A stretch of DNA of 61,178 nt from positions 1 through 61,178 of the forward strand of contig NZ_SCOH01000033.1 of assembly GCF_005503445.1 (NCBI RefSeq), read 5' to 3'. The notes below the pieces were generated by a model. The model was not told the origin of the DNA, ran no database searches, and worked only from the letters and a program-made list of their open reading frames with translations. The translations under genes were made by a program, and so were the position numbers. Shown piece after piece: positions 1 through 7,375 of the stretch (position 1 is its first letter; each line of letters begins with the position of its first letter). This stretch comes from Chitinivorax sp. B. GTDB lineage: Bacteria; Pseudomonadota; Gammaproteobacteria; Burkholderiales; SCOH01.

Positions 1-301
1 TTGGTCAAGTTACCAGGGTAATGCCTTGGGCAAGCCGATCCAGTTGTTAACGCCACATGCTCTGTATCTCAAGCTGGGTAAGACAGAGGAAGAACGACAG
101 CGCGTTTACCGGTCATTGTTCCAGGGAACAATGCCAGAACGGGAAATCGCGGCGATCCGGGAGGCGACAAACAAGGCGTGGGTCTTGGGTGATGAGCGGT
201 TCCAGGCGCAAATTGAAGCCAAGATAGGACGGCGGGCGGTTCCACTGGGGCGAGGAGGGGACAGAAAGTCTGCGAAGTATCGGGAAGCTAAAAATCATTG
301 A
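1..301 (+). CDS. REP-associated (RAYT/Y1 family) transposase, 3' end only
   Basis: The reading frame is open from the window edge to a TGA at 299-301, so only the last ~99 residues are visible and the catalytic HUH and tyrosine motifs lie outside. The frame enters as WSSYQGNALGKP and carries WVLGDERFQAQIE and GRRAVPLGRGGDRKS, which I recognise as the usual C-terminal end of REP-associated Y1 transposases. Members of this family act on single-stranded DNA and are domesticated to move REP hairpins. The gene stops about 20 bases before an Rhs fragment begins, so it marks a recombination junction. It could also be a fragment of a dead gene. Family call is from recognition, not a search. Confidence 0.6.
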   Translation, partial: WSSYQGNALGKPIQLLTPHALYLKLGKTEEERQRVYRSLFQGTMPEREIAAIREATNKAWVLGDERFQAQIEAKIGRRAVPLGRGGDRKSAKYREAKNH

Positions 302-302
302 C

Positions 303-890
303 ACTGACCCCATTGATTCTCGCTTCCCGGGGCAGTATTGGGATAACGGCATCAAGCTGAGTCATAACTGGTATCGGACCTATAATCCGGAGACGGGGCG
401 GTATGTTCAGAGTGATCCGATTGGGCTGGATGGTGGGTTGAATACTTATGGGTATGTGGCTGGCAAGCCAACTAAACATGTCGATCCATTTGGACTATTT
501 ATTCTCCCGATTCCGATACTTCCTCCTCCTCCAGCTTTTGCACCTAGCCGGCCACCTAATTGGATAGGACCTACTCATTTTCCAAGGCCAAGCAATTCTC
601 GCCCTTACTGGTGGGATGAACCTGCTAACCAGAACTCAACTAAAGGAAAGTTGTCGAATTTTGACTTTGCTAAGTCAAAGCAAGGTTCAAAGCCAAAAGA
701 TTGCCCACCGGGCACGAAACCTATAGATACAATTCCTGGGCTAGACAGGGAAGACGTACATGGAATAAAGGATGGGGTTGGAGCTGGGCCTAAAGACTGG
801 ACGGGAGTGACTCCGAATGGAGAGGTAATAACTAGCGATCCAAGCGGTAATGCAATAAATCACGGTCATTATCAAGATTATTTGCCTTGA
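303..890 (+). pseudogene. Rhs fragment 1: end of Rhs core plus C-terminal toxin tip
   Basis: The frame has no good start codon. Homology to the second Rhs copy begins abruptly near 321 (RFPGQYWDNGIKLSHNWYR) and runs through TYNPETGRYVQSDPIGL, the hallmark at the end of an Rhs core. After the core comes a proline-rich linker and a tip ending GLDREDVHGIKDGVGAGP, then DWTGVTPNGEVIT and NHGHYQDYLP. That tip resembles small predicted nuclease-type polymorphic toxin domains, but I cannot name the family with certainty. The core half is GC-rich and the tip is AT-rich, the usual two-part composition of Rhs genes. Without its N-terminal two thirds it cannot be delivered; it is an orphan tip that could recombine onto a complete rhs gene. 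The gene beginning at 901 is its likely immunity gene. Confidence 0.7.
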
Positions 891-900
891 TGGGGTTTTT

Positions 901-1314
901 GTGAATAAATTTAGATTTTCTTTATCCTTAAGATTTTTTGGTGAAAAGATCAACCCGGAACTAATTTGTAGCCTGCTTAAATGGAAGCCAAAATGGATAC
1001 ATAAAGTTGGCGAGCCGCGTATGAGTCCAAAAGGGGTATCGCTGGGTGGGGTTTATGAAACATCCTATTGTTCATTTGAAATTCCGCAACAGACTGGTGA
1101 GGAATTAAGTGAGATGCTAGATAGAGTCACAAATGAGCTCACACCTCACTTGGAGTTACTTTCAAAAATTAGGGCGTGTGATGGACGAATTGAATTTTTC
1201 ATTGGCTGGTATTCAGAGGGGAATACGGGGGATGTGTTTAGTTATGAATTAATGAGGAAGCTCGGTGAGTTGGGTGTTGATATGGCATTTGATATTTATG
1301 GGGCAGCTGGATAA
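901..1314 (+). CDS. DUF4279-type immunity protein, likely cognate to Rhs tip 1
   Basis: This 137-residue protein starts with GTG 10 bases after the toxin-tip stop codon. Its pattern (paired beta-strand segments, SKIRACDGRIEFFIGWYSEG, a C-terminal helix ELMRKLGELGVDMAFDIYG) matches DUF4279, a domain often found as an immunity protein beside polymorphic toxins. It has no signal peptide, so it should act in the cytoplasm by binding the toxin. Position directly behind the tip and the low GC content shared with the tip both support a toxin-immunity pair. The assignment to DUF4279 is from recognition; the exact toxin partnership is inferred from position. Confidence 0.7.
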   Translation: MNKFRFSLSLRFFGEKINPELICSLLKWKPKWIHKVGEPRMSPKGVSLGGVYETSYCSFEIPQQTGEELSEMLDRVTNELTPHLELLSKIRACDGRIEFFIGWYSEGNTGDVFSYELMRKLGELGVDMAFDIYGAAG

Positions 1315-1405
1315 TTGTCAAGTCACCCGGGTGATCAGGGCATGGCTTGCCTGAGCTATGACTATTTGACTTGCTGATATGTGGTGAAACTGGCAGGGCC
1401 AGACG

Positions 1406-2494
1406 ATGTCCGACCCGGCCAGCAACCGCCTGCTGAAACAGAGCGGCAGCAATGCCAAGAGCTATATCCTGGACGCCAGCGGCAACCAGACCAGCGATGG
1501 CGCCATCACCCTCAGCTACGACAACGCCGGTCGCTTGCGCAATGCCACCAAGAACGGTCAAAGCGTCAGCAGCTTCTTCTACAACGCCCAAGGGCAACTG
1601 GCACTCAAGACCGCCAACAGCAAACCGATCCAGTTCGTCTACGACGAAGCCGGCCACCTGCTGGCGGAACACGCCGACCCGGCCACGCAAAGCCCGACCC
1701 AGGATCACCTCTGGCTGGGCGACACCCCGATTGCGGTGGTGCGCCCCAACAGCAGCGACCCCAGCAAACCGCTGATCTACCACGTCTACGCCGACCACCT
1801 CAACACCCCACGCGCGATCTACGACGCGTTCAACAAACGGCTGACCTGGCGCTGGGAAAGTGAAGCCTTCGGCAACACCCTACCGGATCAGGATGCGGAC
1901 AAGAACGGCAGCCAGTTCGTGTATAACCTGCGCTTCCCGGGGCAGTATTGGGATCATGGCATCAAGCTGAGTCATAATTGGTATCGGACCTATAATCCGG
2001 AGACGGGGCGGTACATTCAGAGTGATCCGATTGGGCTTGGTGGCGGGCTAAATACGTATGGGTACGTCCAAGCCTCTCCTATCGACCTGATTGACGTCAA
2101 TGGGTTACAAACGACAGTGGCGCCACCATTGGGGAATCTATTCCCGAGGCCAATGCGACCGTTACCCCCGGTCAAATCTACCCCGTTTCCAGCATCTGCT
2201 AATCCTGCTGGTTCAGGCCTGTTGCCGAATCTCATTCCTACAATTGGCCCTGCTTTAATGCGATGTGGCGCCGTACTAAGCATGATTCTGATTCCATCCA
2301 ATATCGGACAGTGTAAGAATCCGTGTAAGTGCGGGGATTTGTGTGACACACAAAATTCAACGGGGAATACTAATCCTTATACCGGTCCAGTTGGTCAACC
2401 AGTTGTAGCTGTAGATGCGAATGGAAATGCAATTCCAGTGGATACAGGTGAACAGATAGGGCGGGATCGAACTTTCATTTGGCATGGAAGTTAG
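1406..2494 (+). CDS. Rhs fragment 2: Rhs core 3' part with interrupted toxin tip
   Basis: 362 residues. It begins within the Rhs core (SDPASNRLLKQ), contains YD-type repeats (YDNAGRL, YDEAGHLLAEHA), the DHLNTPRAIYD segment, RFPGQYWDHGIKLSHNWYR and the core-ending SDPIGL near residue 207. The remaining ~140 residues are a variable tip with a Cys cluster (CKNPCKCGDLCD). The ORF ends early: at 2458 it runs into a 205-bp insertion and stops at 2492-2494. After the insertion the duplicated codons for GEQI resume in the same frame at 2663, so the original protein continued to 2851. The ATG at 1406 is only the first in-frame start; no normal N-terminus exists, so this is an orphan tip module rather than a working rhs gene. 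Confidence 0.75.
   Translation: MSDPASNRLLKQSGSNAKSYILDASGNQTSDGAITLSYDNAGRLRNATKNGQSVSSFFYNAQGQLALKTANSKPIQFVYDEAGHLLAEHADPATQSPTQDHLWLGDTPIAVVRPNSSDPSKPLIYHVYADHLNTPRAIYDAFNKRLTWRWESEAFGNTLPDQDADKNGSQFVYNLRFPGQYWDHGIKLSHNWYRTYNPETGRYIQSDPIGLGGGLNTYGYVQASPIDLIDVNGLQTTVAPPLGNLFPRPMRPLPPVKSTPFPASANPAGSGLLPNLIPTIGPALMRCGAVLSMILIPSNIGQCKNPCKCGDLCDTQNSTGNTNPYTGPVGQPVVAVDANGNAIPVDTGEQIGRDRTFIWHGS
2447..2457. repeat. Left 11-bp direct repeat flanking the insertion
   Basis: GGTGAACAGAT, repeated exactly at 2663-2673. It encodes G-E-Q-I in the Rhs frame in both places, as expected of a target-site duplication. Confidence 0.75.
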
Positions 2495-2662
2495 GCTCGC
2501 GATGAATCGCCAAATTGGGGAAAGCGCCCAAAATCCCCAGCTGATTTATGCTAAAAGCGTACTTTCACTGATGAAAGTACGCTTGCCCTACACAAAAGCC
2601 CACATGCTAGACATGCGAAAGCCATAGTTTAGGATGCCATTGGCAAGTTCGATCCCGCCCTG
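2458..2662. mobile_element. 205-bp MITE-like insertion inside an Rhs toxin tip
   Basis: The ends are perfect 17-bp inverted repeats: AGGGCGGGATCGAACTT at 2458-2474 and its reverse complement at 2645-2661. The element lies between exact 11-bp direct repeats (2447-2457 and 2663-2673). It holds no plausible gene; its centre is a 12-bp stem hairpin (2555-2584). The step from one direct repeat to the other is 216 bp, a multiple of three, so removing it restores one open frame. Terminal repeats plus target duplication fit a miniature inverted-repeat element moved in trans. No matching transposase is visible here. The REP-type hairpin inside it leaves open a link to the RAYT gene at the window edge. 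Confidence 0.7.
2555..2584. repeat. Hairpin with 12-bp perfect stem and GTAG foot, REP-like
   Basis: AAGCGTACTTTC pairs with GAAAGTACGCTT across a 6-base loop. On the minus strand the hairpin is preceded by GTAG (plus-strand CTAC at 2588-2591), the tetranucleotide known at the foot of REP hairpins handled by RAYT transposases. There is no T-run on the plus side, so a plus-strand terminator is unlikely. Confidence 0.5.
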
Positions 2663-2851
2663 GGTGAACAGATACAAACCTCCCCGAATGGAGATTATCA
2701 GCAGGTGCTAGGCCCAGATGGAAGGCCAACTGGTGTTCGCATGGATAGAGGTGGGCACAAAAATCAGAAGGATCCACTTGCAAAAGGGTCACATGGCCAT
2801 CGACCAGGTATTACAACAGATACAGGAAATCCTCATCTGCCAATTTATTAG
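2663..2851 (+). pseudogene. Detached C-terminal half of Rhs toxin tip 2
   Basis: From the second direct repeat the frame reads GEQIQTSPNGDYQQVLG, then RPTGVRMDRGGHKNQ and, with short gaps, HGHRPGITTDTGNPHLPIY before TAG at 2849-2851. The frame is closed upstream by a TAG at 2630-2632 inside the insertion and has no start codon or ribosome site. The GVRMD-GGH...HGHRPG...LPIY pattern is a tail I recognise from Rhs/polymorphic toxin C-termini; the catalytic role is not known to me. It is the missing end of the protein starting at 1406. Its likely immunity gene follows 14 bases later and is intact. Confidence 0.65.
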
Positions 2852-2865
2852 GAGTAAGCCAAGCT

Positions 2866-3078
2866 ATGAGTGAATTTGATTATGATGATCAGGTTATAGT
2901 TGCTGATGATGCCCCTCAAGATTGCCGCCCTGGTTGTAAAGCATGGGTTGTTGGAGTTTTTGAAAATCACGATGGTGCATATTTTAAGGGTTTTCCTGGC
3001 GGTGTGGTTTATACAATAGAGTTCGAGGATGGAACATCAATTGAGATCCATGAGTCAAAATTAAGGAGGCTTGATTAA
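2866..3078 (+). CDS. Small probable immunity protein of Rhs tip 2
   Basis: 70 residues, acidic, no signal peptide. AGGAG at 2850-2854 lies somewhat far (11 bases) upstream of the ATG. The sequence GFPGGVVYTIEFEDGTSIEIHESKLRRLD suggests a small beta-barrel ending in a helix. It directly follows the toxin tip split by the 205-bp insertion, the normal place of an immunity gene, and shares its low GC content. It stays intact although its toxin is broken, so it may now serve only to protect against sister cells carrying the whole toxin. Function is inferred from position alone. Confidence 0.55.
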   Translation: MSEFDYDDQVIVADDAPQDCRPGCKAWVVGVFENHDGAYFKGFPGGVVYTIEFEDGTSIEIHESKLRRLD

Positions 3079-3154
3079 ATGTCAAGTCCCGGACGATTAT
3101 GGTGCTGCTTGAATGCTGAAAAGTTGACGCATCGATAACTGGAAAACTGGCTGG

Positions 3155-3718
3155 GTTAGTTTTAATCTGACCCGGTCAGCAACCGGTCTGCTGAAACAGA
3201 CTGGTAGCACTGCCAAAACCTATACCCTAGATGCCAGCGGCAACCAGACCAGTGATGGCAGCATCACCCTGACTTACGACAACGCCGGCCGCCCGCGCAA
3301 CGCCCTGAAGAACGGCCAGAGCGTCAGCAGCTTCTTCTACAACGCCCAAGGGCAACTGGCACTCAAGACCGCCAACAGCAAACCGATCCAGTTCGTCTAC
3401 GACGAAGCCGGCCACCTGCTGGCGGAACATGCCGACCCGGCCACCCAAAGCCCGACCCAGGATCACCTCTGGCTGGGCGACACCCCGATCGCGGTGGTGC
3501 GCCCCAACAGCACTGACCCCAGCAAACCGCTGATCTACCACGTCTACGCCGACCACCTCAACACGCCACGGGCGATCTATGACGCGTTCAACAAGCGCCT
3601 GACCTGGCACTGGGAAAGCGAGGTCTGCCCATTTAACGGTCTTGATCATTCTATTGTAGTCTTAACATTCCATCTGTTGATGTTAAAGATATTTCTTGAT
3701 CACCTTCAATTCGTTTAA
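3155..3718 (+). pseudogene. Rhs fragment 3: frameshifted and truncated Rhs core
   Basis: Nearly identical in DNA to the core part of fragment 2 and starting at the same point (TCTGACCCGG, the codons for SDP). One extra base close to 3190 (CGGTCTG where copy 2 has CGCCTG) shifts the frame, so SNR and LLKQTGS are in different frames. The core then runs in one frame through DHLWLGDTPIAVVRPNS and DHLNTPRAIYDAFNKRLTW, and breaks off after WHWESE near 3625, before the RFPGQYWD and DPxGL segments. It carries no tip. It is best read as a recombination scar and a donor for gene conversion. Confidence 0.75.
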
Positions 3719-4349
3719 AGTTTTTCACGAACACATCCGTAGCGATACCCCAGGTGTTTCTTCCATCCGTTACGAGTACGGCTCCATTGGGATATTTTTG
3801 CTGAACGGGGCCGTCGAATGAGAATGGCTTATCAACGAAAATGGCGCGGTGTTTATTAGATTTGGTGACGATCATGTAATATGGATTCTTTACAGACATG
3901 GCTATCATGTCTCTTTTAATTGAAGCTAGGCTTTTGTGGTAAAAATCAATTAATCCAATTTCATTTCGAGCGTATGAAAGAATATTTTTGATTGATTGTA
4001 GGGTTAATTTTCGTCCGTCAGTTGTTAGACTGTCGATATGTGATTTAAGTAGATCCGCATCTTCTTTTGAAATGTCGTTAATCAGTATCGCCTCGTTACC
4101 ATTTGCACGGACTGCTTGCCAAGCGCTGTCTTTCCCATTGAAAAAGATCACCCCGCGATCAGCTGAGCCAATTTGATTCTTTTTCATCGGTTGCCCCACT
4201 TTTGAATCTCCCTCAGGAAATATCAGTAACTCGCCGGCTTCTCTCAAGTTAGGGATGGAAAGAACAAATCGTGAAGTTCGATTCACATATACTGCTGAGC
4301 CACTAAAATCTACTGTATTGGGATTCACTTTTGGGAGTTCAGTGTTCAT
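3651..4349 (-). CDS. Hypothetical protein after the Rhs array
   Basis: 232 residues if started at the ATG at 4349, which has a weak AAGAAAG ribosome site. The frame is open further up to 4412 and would add a hydrophobic stretch (VIMIFEIITFNI) that could be an export or membrane segment. Not recognised. The C-terminal part (KYPNGAVLVTDGRNTWGIA, then VFVKNFKRIEGD) is reminiscent of small domains that test or replace a short peptide, such as PGDYG, but this is only a resemblance. It is AT-rich like the toxin tips and lies tail-to-tail against the truncated third Rhs copy, so it probably came with the Rhs island. Confidence 0.5.
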   Translation of the reverse strand: MNTELPKVNPNTVDFSGSAVYVNRTSRFVLSIPNLREAGELLIFPEGDSKVGQPMKKNQIGSADRGVIFFNGKDSAWQAVRANGNEAILINDISKEDADLLKSHIDSLTTDGRKLTLQSIKNILSYARNEIGLIDFYHKSLASIKRDMIAMSVKNPYYMIVTKSNKHRAIFVDKPFSFDGPVQQKYPNGAVLVTDGRNTWGIATDVFVKNFKRIEGDQEISLTSTDGMLRLQ

Positions 4350-4818
4350 GGGTTCAACTTTCTTAATATTAAATGTAATTATTTCAAATATCATAATGAC
4401 CATTGTGATCAAGCGATTGATGGCTAGATATGATTGTTATGGCCATCTACTATAATGATGGTACGAAACCCTGAGTCAAGTCTTTGATTTTTATTGTGTG
4501 GCATGGACATCCATCTAATGCACATTGGATCGACAACTCTGCTGCACGTGGCCATTGTCAGTGTAGTGTACTGTTCAGATCGAAGAAGGGGTGCCGAGAT
4601 AGGGTCTTTCGCCATTTTAAATGTCCAGAGTCGTCGTGATGAAGCACTTTCACCATGGTGTGGACTGGCCACCTTAAGGTAGACCGAATTCGGCATCTGA
4701 TCGGTCAGCATCGTGGGTTAAGTCAGGCTTTGTGTTCCCTGTGGGAAAAACCGCATGACAGTATTGCGTGTCGTTGGCATACTCCGGTTTTAGAGTAATG
4801 ATTCTAGTTGAGGTGGCC
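4350..4818. other. Gene-free stretch between Rhs island and lipoprotein
   Basis: I see no convincing gene, repeat or RNA here. Short open frames exist on both strands but lack ribosome sites and recognisable sequence. Confidence 0.5.
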
Positions 4819-6558
4819 GTGGCGATACGTGGTCTGTTGGTGTCTTCGTTGATGTCATTCGCAGTCATTGGTTGCGGTGGGGGCTCAGGTAGCGAGCATG
4901 CGCCGCCGACCCATATCTTGTCAGGCATTGTGGCAGATGGTTATTTGCAAGGTGCCACTGTGTTTGCAGATTTGAACGAGAATGGCCAGTTGGATACAGG
5001 TGAGCCGTCTGCCGTGACAGATGCTGACGGGCGCTATGCATTGGTGATTTCAGCCGATGTGGTAAGCCCGACCATCTGGGTGGATGTGCCATCGTCAGCA
5101 GTCGATATGGATACCGGGCAGGCGGTGGGCCGAAGTTATCGATTGGGGACACCGACGGGATTGTTTGCCGTGATCAACCCGATTACTACGTTGATGCGGG
5201 CCAAGATGATGACCCGTCCTGGTACCGTCTATGCCGAAGTCGAAAGCCAGGTTCGGGATGGCTTTCAGCTGAATCCAAAATTTCCGATCAATGCCGATTT
5301 CCTGAAGCCGATGGATAGTGACAGGCTGACTGCGGAACAGAACAAGCAAAACCGGCTTGAAGCCATCAAGTTGCATAAGGCGGCGAGGGTTATTGCCTAT
5401 CAGTTGGGTGTGCGTATGCAGGCGGCAGAGCAAGCTTGGGGAGGTAGCCTGCCAGGCGCGCAATGGCGTATTGTGCATAATTTGCTGGCGTCAGAATTGT
5501 TGGGCCATGCGGGTCAAATTGTGAATCAGTTACCGGCGGGTGATGTGCAGGCCTTTGACCCTGTCAGTGTCGTCGTTCATTTGCCGGTGCTGACACGTGC
5601 CTCGCTGGAGGCGGCCTTGGCGCAGCAGGCAGGCGCGGTGAACATTTCGCTGAGCCAGGCATTGAGCGAATCCGAACTCTATGTCTATCCTTATCGTCAG
5701 CCTGACGGTACGGTGTTGAAGATGCGCTTGAGCGCACAGTCCGGATCGGGCGGGCCGCAATCGGATGTCCGTACTGACGACTGCTTGATATCGATGGTGA
5801 GCCCATGCAAATTTGCCGAGTTGAATGGTCACCCAAGCCGGGTTTATGGTTCCCAGTCAACCGATTTCAACGTGCTGATTGGCCTGTTCGAGGGTGCTAT
5901 CCAGTTCAACCAGGTGGATGGCCGCAGTACGGTGGCCAGTGCTCGTAGCAATAGCACCAGCAAGTTGCGGCTGACCCAGTTGGATGTATCTGGAGATCGT
6001 TTGAGTAGCCACGTGACATGGCCTTTACGGAACCCAGATGCAGTATGGCCATCTGGTACAAAGCTCTATCGGGTGACGATGACGAACACCAATGATCTGT
6101 ATACCCGTTTCCAAAGTACGCCCCATTCGACGCTGACGTTGCCTGACGGTTTGTTGACCAAGTATGGGGAATCAGGTAACGACTATGTGATTGGCAGCTT
6201 GGGTATGCGTTTTACTCAGACAGCCAGTGATGCCAATGGTGGCCGAACCGGTACAGTGCGCTTTATTCGACAAGATACCAACCAGGCCTTGCCGGACGCT
6301 GGTAGCTGGGCATGGAGTATGGAGCTGATCGGTGGTGTGCTGGTCGTCAATGTGCCGTCAGCAAATCGGGCCTGGATGAACGGGTTGGAGTGGGATCCGG
6401 TGTTTGCCCATAACGGACACCTGCCGGATTTTGTGTTGCAATCGTCGATCGCGGGGAAAGTCATGGCCAATAGTTGGCGTATCAAGGCTGGCAGAGTAAC
6501 CGAAATGCTGTTGCTGAACCGGACGGCCGCCGCTGCATTGGATGCGGCCTTGTTCTGA
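4819..6558 (+). CDS. Large secreted lipoprotein with SdrD-like/carboxypeptidase-regulatory-type repeat
   Basis: I chose the GTG at 4819, preceded by GAGG at 4810-4813. It gives a compact 19-residue lipoprotein signal ending FAVIGC, with Cys lipidated and followed by a GGGSGS linker. An upstream ATG at 4798 is the alternative. The mature N-terminus (GIVADGYLQGATVFADLNEN, then GQLDTGEPS and DADGRYAL) is the calcium-loop-like beta-sandwich found in SdrD-type and carboxypeptidase-regulatory domains. The remaining ~450 residues are not recognised. 579 residues in all; expected at the outer membrane or periplasm. It stands alone, convergent with the ribose operon. The role is unknown; surface adhesion or cell-envelope display are possible. 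Confidence 0.7.
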   Translation: MAIRGLLVSSLMSFAVIGCGGGSGSEHAPPTHILSGIVADGYLQGATVFADLNENGQLDTGEPSAVTDADGRYALVISADVVSPTIWVDVPSSAVDMDTGQAVGRSYRLGTPTGLFAVINPITTLMRAKMMTRPGTVYAEVESQVRDGFQLNPKFPINADFLKPMDSDRLTAEQNKQNRLEAIKLHKAARVIAYQLGVRMQAAEQAWGGSLPGAQWRIVHNLLASELLGHAGQIVNQLPAGDVQAFDPVSVVVHLPVLTRASLEAALAQQAGAVNISLSQALSESELYVYPYRQPDGTVLKMRLSAQSGSGGPQSDVRTDDCLISMVSPCKFAELNGHPSRVYGSQSTDFNVLIGLFEGAIQFNQVDGRSTVASARSNSTSKLRLTQLDVSGDRLSSHVTWPLRNPDAVWPSGTKLYRVTMTNTNDLYTRFQSTPHSTLTLPDGLLTKYGESGNDYVIGSLGMRFTQTASDANGGRTGTVRFIRQDTNQALPDAGSWAWSMELIGGVLVVNVPSANRAWMNGLEWDPVFAHNGHLPDFVLQSSIAGKVMANSWRIKAGRVTEMLLLNRTAAAALDAALF

Positions 6559-6724
6559 AAGTGAAACCTGTTCAGTGTCTCATTGTGTGACTGGGGCTCA
6601 TGTGCCGCGCAACACGCTCATGTATCACCTACCCACCCACCCAGCTTCTGTGCTGCGCGTTATCCTGCTGAAGGCCGTTCATCACAGATCGTGAGCGAAT
6701 TCTGAGATTGAATGGGCTTCATAT

Positions 6725-6762
6725 CACCAACATGCATGCCACCGGCATCGGCGATGTTGGTG
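6725..6762 (-). terminator. Stem-loop downstream of rbsD
   Basis: CACCAACAT (6725-6733) pairs with ATGTTGGTG (6754-6762). It lies between the convergent lipoprotein gene and rbsD and could end either transcript. No clear T-run, so confidence is modest. Confidence 0.35.
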
Positions 6763-6808
6763 GGAGCGCGTTGTCATGGGTCGGTGACCGACTGTTCCCG
6801 CTTTTAGA

Positions 6809-7204
6809 TCAAAACACGACACCAGCCCGCAAAATCACGTTTGCGTAAGGTGTGCATTCGCCAGTGCGTACAATGGCGCGGGCATTGGCGGTCAGTGCCT
6901 TGAATTGCTCATGGTCAACCAAACTGGTAGTCATGTTTGGCAGGCGATCGGCCAGTTGTTGTGCAACGGGCGGGTTGTGGCTGGCCAGTTCGCTGGCGAT
7001 CGTGATGTGTTCCACATGCATCTCAGTCAGGATGGTTGCCAGTACCGCATCAAAGCTGGGTAGGCCCGGGGTCAGGGCCAAGTCAATTCGGCGAGGGCCG
7101 TCGGGAATGGGCAGGCCAGCATCGGCGATGACCAAGGTGTCTCCATGACCCAGGCGGGCGATGACATCAGACAGATCAGGGTGTAGCAACTGCGTTTTCT
7201 TCAT
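6809..7204 (-). CDS. rbsD: D-ribose pyranase RbsD
   Basis: 131 residues, the normal length for the family. RbsD interconverts the pyranose and furanose forms of ribose in the cytoplasm so that ribokinase can use it. The N-terminal HPDLSDVIARLGHGDTLVI and DAGLPIP carry the conserved His near residue 20 and Asp near 28; the C-terminal CTPYANVILRAGVVF includes the conserved YAN-I-L-R ring-binding segment. It is the last gene of the minus-strand rbs operon, 170 bases behind rbsK. In E. coli rbsD comes first, so the order is different here. A GC-rich hairpin lies in the gap to rbsK and may process or attenuate the message. Confidence 0.93.
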   Translation of the reverse strand: MKKTQLLHPDLSDVIARLGHGDTLVIADAGLPIPDGPRRIDLALTPGLPSFDAVLATILTEMHVEHITIASELASHNPPVAQQLADRLPNMTTSLVDHEQFKALTANARAIVRTGECTPYANVILRAGVVF

Positions 7205-7263
7205 TTACTGCTCTCTTGTTTCAAGTGCATGTACCGGATCGCCATGAATCAGGCATTCAACAA

Positions 7264-7288
7264 CCTGCCCGTCGGGAAGGCGGGCAGG
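7264..7288 (-). promoter_or_regulatory. Hairpin between rbsK and rbsD
   Basis: CCTGCCCG pairs perfectly with CGGGCAGG across a 9-base loop. There is no T-run. It could slow transcription or protect the mRNA end, lowering rbsD relative to the upstream genes. Confidence 0.35.
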
Positions 7289-7375
7289 CTCATATCAATC
7301 CGGCTGAGGTTCTGCTCTAGCGGCTCTGGTATACCATCGGAGTACAATTCAACGGCTGTATGCCAGGGTAACGCA

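Noticed and set aside
1238-1798. 186-residue frame on the minus strand across the Rhs copy 2 start (and a similar one at 3227-3649).
   Set aside because: They mirror the GC-rich Rhs core in antisense and repeat in each copy; no start signal or known family.
4424-4711. 95-residue minus-strand and 62-residue plus-strand frames before the lipoprotein gene.
   Set aside because: No ribosome site, no recognisable sequence, overlapping each other on both strands.
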